This document shows, in pieces, positions 32,164 to 39,581 of a DNA stretch of 47,424 nucleotides (position 1 is its first letter; the number at the start of each line of letters is the position of its first letter). Source of the DNA: CAXGTL01 sp964012725 (GTDB taxonomy: Archaea > Nanobdellota > Nanobdellia > Woesearchaeales > CAXGTL01); NCBI GenBank assembly GCA_964012725.1, contig CAXGTL010000005.1, positions 1-47,424 on the forward strand, read 5' to 3'. Below the pieces are notes generated by a model that saw only the letters and a program-made list of their open reading frames with translations, was not told the DNA's origin and ran no database searches. The position numbers and the translations under genes are program-made.

Positions 32164-33132
32164 TTAACTAGCTAAACATGCATCAGCCCAACTTTGCATT
32201 AAACTAACATCTAGGTTTTTATCTGCATCAACAAAAGCTCCTGATTTAATGTTTCCGTTTTTAACACATATGAATTGTGGTACTCCACCACCAGTCATGT
32301 ATTTTCTAAAACATTCATTTATTACTTGTGATTCTTCTGCATTTGCTGAATCAACCCATTTGAAATCATAACCTTCTTCTTGAAGCTGTGTAACACCAGG
32401 TTTCATCTTAGAACACCAACCACATGTATTTGCATAATAAAAGATAATTGTATCTTCTTTTGCTCCATATTGTTCTGAACATTCTACTAATGCATCTTTA
32501 TTACACGCTAATTCAAATTTACATTCATCATCTTCACAATCAATTTTACCATCTTGGTCTCTGTCATCTTTTTCATTATCACAGATTTCTTTTAAAGGAT
32601 TATGTTCTGCACCAACTGCATCTTCAATAGCAACAAAATTACCTTCAATTTCTTTAAAAGCAGATTGAAGATTTACATTACTTTTCCATTCTTCTTGTTC
32701 TTTAATATTTTCATTAAAAATATATGCAGGTAATAATTCTAGATTATATTCTTTGATTAATGTTTGTGCATCATTATCTTCATAATCAAGTTCTTTGATG
32801 TCTAATTCTGTGAACATTTCTGTAAATATTCCTAATATTTCAGTTTGACCAGCACTACAATCTAGGCATTCTTTATCACTGATAACTGTTAGTTCTAGTT
32901 TATCTGACATTATTGACATTCCAGTAAAATCACTAAAACCATTTGAAAATACAGAAATTATTAGTAATAATAAGAATGCAATGCTTGACACTTTCCATAG
33001 ATCCATTTTTTTCTTATGTTTATGGTGTTTATGTGGGTGTTTATGATGTTTATGCGGATGTTCATGCACATGCTCTTTTTTTGGCTGATCCATAATGTTT
33101 TTGATTTCTTTATTCATATCTTTTTCTTCCAT
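32164..33132 (-). CDS. His-rich membrane-anchored thioredoxin-like protein with Ca-type loop
   Basis: A 322-residue protein. A cytoplasmic stretch has 11 His between residues 21 and 39. A membrane helix follows (about 46-64), then a first thioredoxin-like domain with CLDC (C89, C92), a D-rich loop DRDQDGKIDCEDDEC (190-204, like thrombospondin type 3/EF-hand calcium repeats) and a second thioredoxin domain with CGWC (C237, C240). GGGVPQFICVKNG supplies its cis-Pro. A GGGGTG site precedes the ATG. The His cluster could bind Ni, Zn or Cu; with a [NiFe] hydrogenase downstream, nickel is an interesting guess. Confidence 0.8.
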   Translation of the reverse strand: MEEKDMNKEIKNIMDQPKKEHVHEHPHKHHKHPHKHHKHKKKMDLWKVSSIAFLLLLIISVFSNGFSDFTGMSIMSDKLELTVISDKECLDCSAGQTEILGIFTEMFTELDIKELDYEDNDAQTLIKEYNLELLPAYIFNENIKEQEEWKSNVNLQSAFKEIEGNFVAIEDAVGAEHNPLKEICDNEKDDRDQDGKIDCEDDECKFELACNKDALVECSEQYGAKEDTIIFYYANTCGWCSKMKPGVTQLQEEGYDFKWVDSANAEESQVINECFRKYMTGGGVPQFICVKNGNIKSGAFVDADKNLDVSLMQSWADACLAS

Positions 33133-33172
33133 TTATATACACCCCTAGATTAGTTGTTTTGTGTTATGAAAT

Positions 33173-33254
33173 TTACTTTAATATATAAATATAACTATGG
33201 TTTGATGGTATATAACTTCAAATCAAATTAAAGTAATCAAAACCTATTTAAATA
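33173..33254. promoter_or_regulatory. Divergent promoter region with nested inverted repeats
   Basis: Between the His-rich thioredoxin gene (-) and the HTH regulator gene (+) lie exact 10-bp inverted repeats TTACTTTAAT (33173-33182) and ATTAAAGTAA (33227-33236), with TTTGAT/ATCAAA nested inside. TATTTAAATA at 33245-33254 is the likely TATA box of the regulator (leaderless), and the minus-strand gene has an AT box overlapping the left repeat. The repeats are good candidates for the regulator's own operator. Confidence 0.5.
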
Positions 33255-33277
33255 CTGAAAACTATACTTCTTATTAT

Positions 33278-33940
33278 ATGGCTAAAAAATCAAAGAAAGA
33301 AACATTTTTACTGGTTTCATTAAAAGAAGAAAAAGCAAAACAACTTGCTCAAGTTATTAGTAATCCTAGCTGCAGAAAGATTCTTGATTATTTAGCTACA
33401 GTTGATGATTCAACTGAAACGCAGATTTCTAAAGATCTTAAGATTCCAATATCAACTGTCCATTACAATTTAACACATCTTGAAAAAGGAGGTTTAGTTG
33501 AAGTTGAAGAATTTCATTATTCTTCTAAAGGTAAAGAAGTTAATCATTATAAACTTGCAAACAAATTCATAATTATATCACCAAAGTCAACTGATTCTGT
33601 TCGTGAGAAATTAGTTAAGAAGTTAGGTAGTTTGATGCCTGCTTTACTTATCAGTGTTGTAGTTGGTGGTGGTATACAAATGTTTAGTTCAATGAGGATG
33701 GGTTTGTTTGGAGCAACTGACATGGTTTCACCAAATGTAAAGCAAGCTGCTGTTGAAAAAAGTTCTGAGGTTGCAATGGATGCTGCACCACAAGTAATGG
33801 AATCTGCTGTTGAAGCTGCACCTCCTGTGTTGGGAACAATTACAAATTCATTTTTACAATATCCAGGATATTGGTTTATAGCAGGTGTTACTAGTTTTGT
33901 TGTTATTTATTTGTTATGGAGTTTGATTAAGAAAGATTAG
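33278..33940 (+). CDS. Membrane-tethered winged-helix transcription regulator
   Basis: A 220-residue protein. The N-terminal half is an ArsR/MarR-like winged helix: LAQVISNPSCRKILDYLATVDDSTETQISKDLKIPISTVHYNLTHLEKGGLVEVEEFHYSSKGKEVNHYKLANKF. The C-terminal half has a Gly/Ser/Met-rich hydrophobic stretch (about 117-140), an Ala/Val-rich region and a clear final membrane helix (YWFIAGVTSFVVIYLLWSLI). A DNA-binding protein tied to the membrane next to extracytoplasmic thiol proteins suggests it senses the membrane or redox state and controls the divergent operon. That is inference. Confidence 0.82.
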   Translation: MAKKSKKETFLLVSLKEEKAKQLAQVISNPSCRKILDYLATVDDSTETQISKDLKIPISTVHYNLTHLEKGGLVEVEEFHYSSKGKEVNHYKLANKFIIISPKSTDSVREKLVKKLGSLMPALLISVVVGGGIQMFSSMRMGLFGATDMVSPNVKQAAVEKSSEVAMDAAPQVMESAVEAAPPVLGTITNSFLQYPGYWFIAGVTSFVVIYLLWSLIKKD

Positions 33941-33954
33941 AATTATTAGTTATT

Positions 33955-34467
33955 TTATTTAGTATTCTGAATCCATACTTTAACTTTATTCTTAAACTCT
34001 TCTAATTTATGTTCATTAACTTCACCAATAAACACACTTTCAACAAAATCTCTGACTTCATAATAATCATAATCAATATTATATTTCTTTTTAAGATGTT
34101 CTTTGTAAGGTGTGCAAACATAGGTAATGCATGCAATGCCTTTATGATCTTTTAAAATACAACCTTTTTTTGTATGATACGAACATGGTTTTTCAAAACC
34201 CATAATTGGATCTTCATTATTTTGTGGTTTACCATATTTTTCTGTTCTTGATTTGTTTAGTATATCTAATTCTTTTGGCATAACTTTGCCTGCGAATCTA
34301 TAAAATTCACCTAAACAACAACCAATATCTCCTCTTGCAAACTTAGAGAATTTACTTATTGGTTTATTTATGCAATGTGTTGTGCAAAAATTAACTTGAT
34401 TAAAGAGTTTTTGTAATAATGATTCTATTTCTAGATATTTTTGTAATATTTGTTTGTTATTATTCAT
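33955..34467 (-). CDS. Cys-rich metal-binding protein of unknown function
   Basis: A 170-residue soluble protein with cysteines in FCTTHCINKP, GDIGCCLGEFY, KPCSYHTKKGCILKDHKGIACITYVC. The pairings CC, CxYHTxxGCxLxDHKxxxC and CxxxxC resemble the zinc/iron-chelating (YkgJ-like) families, but I cannot name it with confidence. The stop is 14 nt from the convergent HTH gene. A foldback element lies between its start and the methyltransferase upstream. Confidence 0.65.
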   Translation of the reverse strand: MNNNKQILQKYLEIESLLQKLFNQVNFCTTHCINKPISKFSKFARGDIGCCLGEFYRFAGKVMPKELDILNKSRTEKYGKPQNNEDPIMGFEKPCSYHTKKGCILKDHKGIACITYVCTPYKEHLKKKYNIDYDYYEVRDFVESVFIGEVNEHKLEEFKNKVKVWIQNTK

Positions 34468-34471
34468 TTTA

Positions 34472-34665
34472 GTTTATTTTTTTTTATCTTTATCCAAAAA
34501 TCTTATTCCGCTTTCTCGCTTTGCTCAAAAGCTACATCTGGCCATGCCATCAATGACAAGTCATTGCTGTCATAGACGTGTCAGAAATGGAACATTTCTG
34601 AGCATGATCAAGAATCTTTGATTCTTGACATCACAGACGGATCTTTTGGATATGGTTTATTTTTT
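34472..34665. mobile_element. Foldback element A2 (shared-core family)
   Basis: Ends TATCCAAAAATC (34491-34502) and GATCTTTTGGATA (34640-34652) pair with one bulge. Inside are perfect triloop hairpins TCAAGAATC-AAA-GATTCTTGA and CAGAAATG-TTC-CATTTCTG, plus CAATGA/TCATTG. On the minus strand it contains CCGTCTG...GGCATGGCCAGATG...GGAATAAGAT, shared with the other A elements. The direct repeat GTTTATTTTTT occurs at 34472-34482 and 34655-34665; the right copy contains the stop codon of the methyltransferase gene. Confidence 0.6.
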
Positions 34666-35334
34666 AATAGCAATTGTGCTTGGTCCTCTTCTTTCAACCT
34701 TGGGTCCGTCTTTAACAATAAATCCTGCTTGTTTTAGATTGTATCTTACAATCCTAGCGCAGGAATATGTTGTCAATACACCACCTATATTCATTTTATT
34801 AAATATTTCTTTAAAAAAGTCTAATGTCCATAGTTCAGGACATTGTTTAGGTGAAAATGGATCTAGTAATATAATGTCAAACTCTGTTTTTAATGATTTT
34901 ATTGTTTGTCTTGCATCACCTAATATAATTTTTAGTGTGATATTATTAAGTGTTATTGATGTGTTTATTTTAAATTGTTTAATAATCTTATAATTCCTAA
35001 AATCAATATTAACATCTTTGATTTTATTCAAAATATTAATATCATTTTCTAATCCAATTATATTAATATTACAATTAGGATTCACATTTAAAACAGTATC
35101 AATTAAACCTGCACTATTATAACCTAAACCAAAGCAAATATCAAGAACATTTAGTTTGTTTTTATTAAATAAATGTTTACATGGATTAACAAACTTTTTT
35201 AATACTTCTTCTTTAGCACCTGTTGTGCTATGGTAATGTTCTTTATACTTATTATTATAAAAAGTTATAGAATTATCTTTAGTAGCTATTTGTTTAATAA
35301 TGTTTATTGACTTTTCTGATTCAATGGATGTCAT
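34657..35334 (-). CDS. MnmC-like SAM-dependent methyltransferase
   Basis: A 225-residue protein. SITFYNNKYKEHYHSTTGAKEEVLKKFV matches the N-terminal signature of MnmC methyltransferase domains (D-G-S-x-T-x-Y-x-x-x-Y-x-E-x-Y-H-S-x-x-G-A). The SAM site is VLDICFGLGYNSAG, and IILLDPFSPKQCPELWTLDFFKEIFNKMNIGGVLTTYSCARIVR with a closing VERRGPSTIAIKK completes the fold. In bacteria this domain acts on the wobble uridine of tRNA. The archaeal substrate is not certain. No oxidase domain is fused. Confidence 0.85.
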   Translation of the reverse strand: MTSIESEKSINIIKQIATKDNSITFYNNKYKEHYHSTTGAKEEVLKKFVNPCKHLFNKNKLNVLDICFGLGYNSAGLIDTVLNVNPNCNINIIGLENDINILNKIKDVNIDFRNYKIIKQFKINTSITLNNITLKIILGDARQTIKSLKTEFDIILLDPFSPKQCPELWTLDFFKEIFNKMNIGGVLTTYSCARIVRYNLKQAGFIVKDGPKVERRGPSTIAIKK

Positions 35335-35654
35335 AAGTATGTGAAAGTAGATTTAATTTAAAAAATATAGTAAAATATGGTAATATTTTATGTAATTTTA
35401 TGCTATTTTAGTGTTGTCACTGGTCACTTTTTGAAGTGTGTCCAGTGACCTTAAATGCTTGTTTTCTTTAGTTCTGGGCTCTGTAGTATGTTCTCACTGG
35501 TCACTGGTCAGGTTGACGTGAGACTTATAAAGGATGGCTATCATAATAATATTATTGTTGTTTGTATTTTTTAGGATTCGGCAAAGCACCCTCTACCCCT
35601 TGCTTAATGCTTTGCCTATATTTTTTTTATATAGAAATAAAGGATGTGATAAAA
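35335..35654 (+). promoter_or_regulatory. Repeat-rich upstream region with attenuator-like hairpin
   Basis: This gene-free stretch is richer in GC than its surroundings. CACTGGTCA-type units recur: GTCACTGGTCAC at 35416, the inverse CCAGTGACC at 35442 and a tandem pair at 35495-35509. TTATAAA at 35525-35531 is a likely TATA box. After the predicted start, an exact 9-bp stem GGCAAAGCA/TGCTTTGCC (35580-35616) is followed by a run of eight T, like an attenuator or terminator, before the first small gene. Confidence 0.5.
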
Positions 35655-35780
35655 ATGATAGATGAGAATATACAACCAAATGATGTAACACATAAGACAA
35701 TTGAGCATTTATTTCAGCAACAAATGATGATGTTAAGCAAAAAAACTTGTTTTAATGTTAATAGTTTTTTAAATGCTTAG
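35655..35780 (+). CDS. Small hypothetical protein, 41 aa
   Basis: I do not recognise it. The chain begins MIDENIQPNDVTHKTIEHLFQ and contains QQQMMML, probably helical, ending KKTCFNVNSFLNA. I chose the ATG at 35655 because GGATGTGAT lies upstream; the longer frame runs through the hairpin and T-run. It is followed by a second tiny gene 39 nt on, in the same direction. Confidence 0.45.
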   Translation: MIDENIQPNDVTHKTIEHLFQQQMMMLSKKTCFNVNSFLNA

Positions 35781-35819
35781 AAATAAATACTTAAAAATAA
35801 TAAAATGAGGTGAATTAAT

Positions 35820-35972
35820 ATGAAATTCGAACAAAGAGTAATTATCAAGATAATTGATATAGAAAAAGAAGAAATGGATATATATGATGAAGATGGCCTA
35901 GATTTTAGTCTTGAAAATGATCAAATAAATCCATTTGAACAAGGATTTGTTATTGGATTTATGAGTTCTTAA
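35820..35972 (+). CDS. Small acidic hypothetical protein, 50 aa
   Basis: The 50-residue product starts MKFEQRVIIKIIDIEKEEMD and is rich in Asp/Glu, ending NPFEQGFVIGFMSS. A strong GAGGTG site lies 9 nt before the ATG, good evidence that it is translated. The acidic body with a short P-x-E-x-G-F-x-x-G-F C-terminal motif resembles small archaeal proteins of unknown function that I recall only loosely. It lies just upstream of the toxin-antitoxin promoter. Confidence 0.6.
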   Translation: MKFEQRVIIKIIDIEKEEMDIYDEDGLDFSLENDQINPFEQGFVIGFMSS

Positions 35973-35980
35973 TGGAAAGT

Positions 35981-36010
35981 TTTAAATATACCTAAGTATA
36001 CCTAAGTATA
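35981..36010 (+). promoter_or_regulatory. Promoter/operator of the RelBE pair
   Basis: GAAAG then TTTAAATA (35981-35988) looks like a BRE/TATA pair about 28 nt before the antitoxin ATG, implying a leaderless mRNA. It is followed by the perfect tandem repeat of ATACCTAAGT, an imperfect palindrome in each unit, placed where a ribbon-helix-helix antitoxin would bind to block initiation. Confidence 0.6.
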
Positions 36011-36012
36011 AT

Positions 36013-36252
36013 ATGAATGCTACAACTATAAAAATACATGGAGACACCAAACACCAATTAGATTTGTTTAGAGAATATAGAAATGAAAGTTATGATGAGG
36101 TCATTAAAAAGGTTGTATTTATAGCTAAAACATTAAAAACACAACCAAAACTTAGTAAAGAGACAATTAAAGCAATTGAAAAAGCTAGGAAAAGAATGAA
36201 AACAGGTGGATTCTTAACTGAAGCTGAAGCAAAAAAAAGATTAGGATTATGA
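36013..36252 (+). CDS. RelB/RHH-type antitoxin
   Basis: A 79-residue antitoxin. The N-terminus TTIKIHGDTKHQLDLFREYRNESYDEVIKKVV has the ribbon-helix-helix pattern used for DNA binding. The C-terminal part (SKETIKAIEKARKRMKTGGFLTEAEAKKRLGL) is the likely toxin-binding helix. The stop overlaps the toxin start (ATGA), as is usual for such pairs. A tandem repeat directly upstream probably serves as its operator. Confidence 0.8.
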   Translation: MNATTIKIHGDTKHQLDLFREYRNESYDEVIKKVVFIAKTLKTQPKLSKETIKAIEKARKRMKTGGFLTEAEAKKRLGL

Positions 36253-36506
36253 TGTTTGAAATTATTTTTGATGAAGAGGCAATAAATTTTCTAAATAAAC
36301 TTCAAAAGGAATTAAAAAACAGAATTTTTAATAAAATAATTTCTACAAAATACAATCCTTTTCACTTCTTTGAGAGATTAAAAGGACGAAAAGATTATAA
36401 ATTAAGGGTTGGAGATTATAGGATTATTGCAGATATTAATCATAATTCTAAAAAGATTGAAGTAAGGATTATTGGTCATCGAAGAAATATTTATAAAAAT
36501 ATTTAA
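36249..36506 (+). CDS. RelE/ParE-superfamily toxin
   Basis: An 85-residue protein. FDEEAINFLNKLQKELKNRIFNKI, then RLKGRKDYKLRVGDYRIIADI and VRIIGHRRNIYKN follow the RelE/ParE plan (helical hairpin and beta sheet with R-V-G-D-Y-R and G-H-R-x-x-I-Y). RelE toxins cut mRNA in the ribosome. The C-terminal basic and aromatic residues needed for that (HRRNIY) are present. Confidence 0.85.
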   Translation: MMFEIIFDEEAINFLNKLQKELKNRIFNKIISTKYNPFHFFERLKGRKDYKLRVGDYRIIADINHNSKKIEVRIIGHRRNIYKNI

Positions 36507-36522
36507 TGTTTATACCAAAACC

Positions 36523-36530
36523 TATAAATA
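36523..36530 (+). promoter_or_regulatory. TATA box for the M29-like peptidase gene
   Basis: AAACC followed by TATAAATA, centred about 28 nt before the ATG at 36555, consistent with a leaderless transcript of the peptidase/ATP-grasp pair. Confidence 0.5.
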
Positions 36531-36554
36531 TGATTTCTTTATTTCTTTATTTAA

Positions 36555-37625
36555 ATGGATGAAAAACAGTTTACAAAGTGGATGCAGAATAATGGATTAA
36601 TAGATATATCTAAACATTATAAAGATTGTTTTAAAAACATTATTCAAAAGTGTTTGAATGCTAAAAATGAAGACTTTTTCATCTTGGGTGATTTGGGTAC
36701 TAAAGATAGTAGGATCTCTCCAATTATTACAATGGGTTATTATCTTGCTGCTAAAGAATTAAATCTTAATACTAAGTTATTTATTAGAAATTCTACACCA
36801 TTAGTGCATGATAATGAAGAATTAATAAAACATCTATCAGCACTTAAACCAAAAAGTATAATTACTATGAACTTATCAGGAAGATTAAGTGGTTTAGGTG
36901 TTTTAGGTAAAAGTTATAGGTCTTTTGCAAAAAAAGCTAAACATAAGTTTACATCAGTTTCTGATCTAAGAAGTTTGGATACTAGATATCTTAAATATTT
37001 GATGAAAGCAATGAATGTTGATTATACGAAATTACAACAAAATGGTGAAAGAATTAAAAAGATTCTTGATAATGGAAACATTATTCATGCTACAACTAAA
37101 AAAGGTACTGATTTATATTATAATATAAAAGGGAAAACTGCAATATCAAATGATGGAAATTATTCTAAGCCTGGAATGGGTGGAAATATTCCTGCTGGTG
37201 AAGTTTATATTCCACCAAGATCAAAAAAAGGAATTTATGGTAAAGTTGTAATAGATGGTTCAATAAAAACACATAAAGGGACTATGCTTGTTAAACATCC
37301 TGTAACATTAACAATTGAAAATGATGAAGTCATTAACATTTCTGGTTTAAGAGAGTCTAAGTTATTAAATGAAAGTCTTAATAGAGCTTTACTTAAATCA
37401 AAGTATGAATGGGGAGTTAAAAGACTTTCAGAGTTTGGTATTGGAATAAACCCAAATGCTAAGATTGTAGGTGTAACAATTGTTGATGAAAAAAGTTTAG
37501 GAACTGCACATGTTGCAATAGGAAGTAATGCATGGTTTGGTGGTACAGTTTATGCTATTAATCATTATGATCAAGTTTTTAAAAATCCTAAGATTTATGT
37601 TGATGATAAATTATTAAAAGTGTGA
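36555..37625 (+). CDS. M29-type (AmpS-like) metalloaminopeptidase
   Basis: A 356-residue protein whose C-terminal half carries the family metal site: NIPAGEVYIPP (Glu), RLSEFGIGINPNAKIVG (Glu), GTAHVAIGSNAWFGG (His) and INHYDQVFKNP (His, Asp). M29 enzymes remove N-terminal residues from peptides. Related NicX-type proteins are ring-cleaving dioxygenases, so peptidase activity is likely but not certain. It overlaps the start of an ATP-grasp ligase gene, suggesting opposing make-and-break activities on the same bond. Confidence 0.82.
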   Translation: MDEKQFTKWMQNNGLIDISKHYKDCFKNIIQKCLNAKNEDFFILGDLGTKDSRISPIITMGYYLAAKELNLNTKLFIRNSTPLVHDNEELIKHLSALKPKSIITMNLSGRLSGLGVLGKSYRSFAKKAKHKFTSVSDLRSLDTRYLKYLMKAMNVDYTKLQQNGERIKKILDNGNIIHATTKKGTDLYYNIKGKTAISNDGNYSKPGMGGNIPAGEVYIPPRSKKGIYGKVVIDGSIKTHKGTMLVKHPVTLTIENDEVINISGLRESKLLNESLNRALLKSKYEWGVKRLSEFGIGINPNAKIVGVTIVDEKSLGTAHVAIGSNAWFGGTVYAINHYDQVFKNPKIYVDDKLLKV

Positions 37626-37627
37626 TA

Positions 37628-38593
37628 ATGACAAAAATAAAACGAGTTGTAATGATCGATGATGCCAAGTTTGGTAATCTACCTTATTCTCATATAAAAA
37701 AATATGATAAAAAAGTATTACGAAGATGTTATAGATATCTTTTTGAAAAGTCTGAAAAAGAGTATGGTTTAAAGTGGTATAAAGCAAACGTTCTTTGGTA
37801 TAATAAAAAAACTAAATTATTTAACAAAGGATGGGAAATGAAGAATGGAAAATGGACAGTTGTCCATGATTTTGGTTATGATTTTATATTTGATAAAACT
37901 AAATTAAGTGGAAATAGTTTGAAATATAAAAAATATTTTGAAAAAAAGGTTAAAATTCTTAATTCTACTGAATTAGAAATATTGTGTTCTGATAAATGGT
38001 TAACAAGGAATACATTTAAACAATATATGCCTAAAACATATCTTGTTCATGATATTAAACAACTTAAAAGTAAATTAAAATATATTAAATCTGATAAAAT
38101 TGTATTAAAACCAAGGTTTGGATCAAGTGCAATTGGTTTGACAATAATTAAGAAAAGTCAATTACCTCAAAAAATACCAAGAGATACAATTTTGCAGGAG
38201 TTTGTCGATACTAGCAAAGGTATTCCTGATTTAGTAAAAGGTGTACATGATATAAGGTCAATAGTTATTGATGGGAAGTTTATTCATTCTTTTATTCGTG
38301 TTCCAAAAGCAGGATGGATTAGTAATCTTTCTAGAGGTGGTCATGCTATATTTGTAGATAAAGATAAAACACCTAAAAAATTAGTTGATTTTGTGATCAA
38401 CTATGTTGATGCAAAATTGAAAAAGTTAAAACCTAGATTTTACACAGTTGATTGTGTATATGTTGATGGTAAAATTGTGTTAGTAGAATTGAATTCTAAG
38501 CCTGGTTTCTTTTTTTATGAAGGTTTTGGTAGGAATGATTTAAGAGATTTGGTTATTGATAATTTGTTGAATGCTATTAAAGAGAGCATTTAA
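37628..38593 (+). CDS. ATP-grasp ligase (RimK/YheCD-like)
   Basis: A 321-residue protein with a central ATP-grasp fold: SDKWLTRNTFKQYMPKTYLV, KIVLKPRFGSSAIGLTII, the QEFVDTS strand, HDIRSIVIDGKFIHSFIRVPKAGWISNLSRGG and the Mg-binding DCVYVDGKIVLVELNSKPG. Such enzymes join a carboxylate to an amine through an acyl phosphate. The substrate is unknown. I start at the ATG; a GTG two codons upstream overlaps the peptidase stop and is the alternative. Confidence 0.82.
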   Translation: MTKIKRVVMIDDAKFGNLPYSHIKKYDKKVLRRCYRYLFEKSEKEYGLKWYKANVLWYNKKTKLFNKGWEMKNGKWTVVHDFGYDFIFDKTKLSGNSLKYKKYFEKKVKILNSTELEILCSDKWLTRNTFKQYMPKTYLVHDIKQLKSKLKYIKSDKIVLKPRFGSSAIGLTIIKKSQLPQKIPRDTILQEFVDTSKGIPDLVKGVHDIRSIVIDGKFIHSFIRVPKAGWISNLSRGGHAIFVDKDKTPKKLVDFVINYVDAKLKKLKPRFYTVDCVYVDGKIVLVELNSKPGFFFYEGFGRNDLRDLVIDNLLNAIKESI

Positions 38594-38648
38594 TCTATGT
38601 CTTATCTAAAGTTTTATGTTGCAAAAGGCTAGTATAGATAAAGAAAGT

Positions 38649-39089
38649 TTATTGTAAAGATTTTCTTTTTCCTATTTTATAACCAATTATTCCTCCTATA
38701 ATAGCAAAGATTATCCAAATTTGGAAAGCAGGAACAATTAAAATTTTACCCATAATCATTAATAAAGGTGTTAAAAAGTTATAAATAAATTTAATACTAC
38801 TTATAATATAAACAAGAATTACACCAACAATAAAACCAATAATAGTTCCAAAAAAAGTAAAAGGGAATTTATATTCTTGAGATCTAATGTCTTCTATAGA
38901 CTTCCCTATTAATGATCCTATACTAAATCCTGCTATTAATGATGGAAGAAAAAATATTAACATTATCATTTCAGTAGCACCAGGCATATCGCTTCCAGCG
39001 GATGCTATACTTCCTATATAAAAAAGAATTATATAAATTATAAGTGCTATTGGTAATCCTATTAATCCATATTTTAACCAGGTTTTCAT
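38649..39089 (-). CDS. Four-helix membrane protein of unknown function
   Basis: A 146-residue protein with hydrophobic segments at about 7-28, 42-64, 78-100 and 116-140. Between the second and third is a short charged loop (KSIEDIRSQEYKF). A glycine-rich last helix (FAIIGGIIGYKIGKRK) and paired G-x-x-x-G motifs are seen, but no family is recognisable. It is convergent with the ATP-grasp gene, and its promoter region faces that of pth2. Confidence 0.65.
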   Translation of the reverse strand: MKTWLKYGLIGLPIALIIYIILFYIGSIASAGSDMPGATEMIMLIFFLPSLIAGFSIGSLIGKSIEDIRSQEYKFPFTFFGTIIGFIVGVILVYIISSIKFIYNFLTPLLMIMGKILIVPAFQIWIIFAIIGGIIGYKIGKRKSLQ

Positions 39090-39166
39090 ATTAGAAAAAT
39101 AGAATTATTTAATATATAAAACTTTCTAGACCATACCAATGGAAATTAACTCAAATTATACAAAAA

Positions 39167-39174
39167 ATATATAA
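39167..39174 (+). promoter_or_regulatory. TATA box for pth2
   Basis: AATATATAAA lies about 30 nt before the pth2 ATG. The mRNA would be leaderless or nearly so. Confidence 0.45.
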
Positions 39175-39200
39175 ACCACAAGTCAATAATAAAGTACAAT

Positions 39201-39545
39201 ATGGAATATAAACAAGTTATTGTTGTTAGACAAGATTTGAAATTACCAAAAGGTAAGCTAGGAGCACAGTGTAGTCATGCATCTGTTGAAGCAGTTCTGC
39301 GTTCAGATAAAAATAAGGTTAAGAATTGGAGACTTGCTGGACAGAAAAAGGTTGTGCTAAAGGTTTCTGGTCTTAAAGAATTACGAAAGTATAATCAGAT
39401 TGCAAAAGACAATGGTTTAGTGACTGCTCTTATTACAGATGCTGGTAAAACTGTAATTGCACCTGGGACAGTGACATGTGTCGGTATCGGACCTGATATA
39501 GAAGATGATATTGATGCTGTTACAGGCGATCTAAAAATGTTATAA
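39201..39545 (+). CDS. pth2: Peptidyl-tRNA hydrolase, Pth2 type
   Basis: It releases peptides from prematurely dropped peptidyl-tRNA. The 114 residues show the whole family: VVRQDLKLPKGKLGAQCSHASVEAV at the N-terminus, KVVLKVSGLKELRKYNQIAKDNGLVTALITDAGKTVIAPGTVTCVGIGPDIEDDIDAVTGDLKML to the end. It is of normal archaeal length and has the conserved Asp/His/Lys positions visible. It converges with the LysRS gene, 36 nt apart. Confidence 0.95.
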   Translation: MEYKQVIVVRQDLKLPKGKLGAQCSHASVEAVLRSDKNKVKNWRLAGQKKVVLKVSGLKELRKYNQIAKDNGLVTALITDAGKTVIAPGTVTCVGIGPDIEDDIDAVTGDLKML

Positions 39546-39581
39546 TTGTGGTTATGATTTTATTATATAAATATTATAATA

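Noticed and set aside
34491..34652. A-family element as an HDV-like ribozyme (GGCATGG motif)
   Set aside because: The GGCATGG string recalls the HDV core, but the partner strands lie upstream rather than downstream, so the nested double pseudoknot cannot form.
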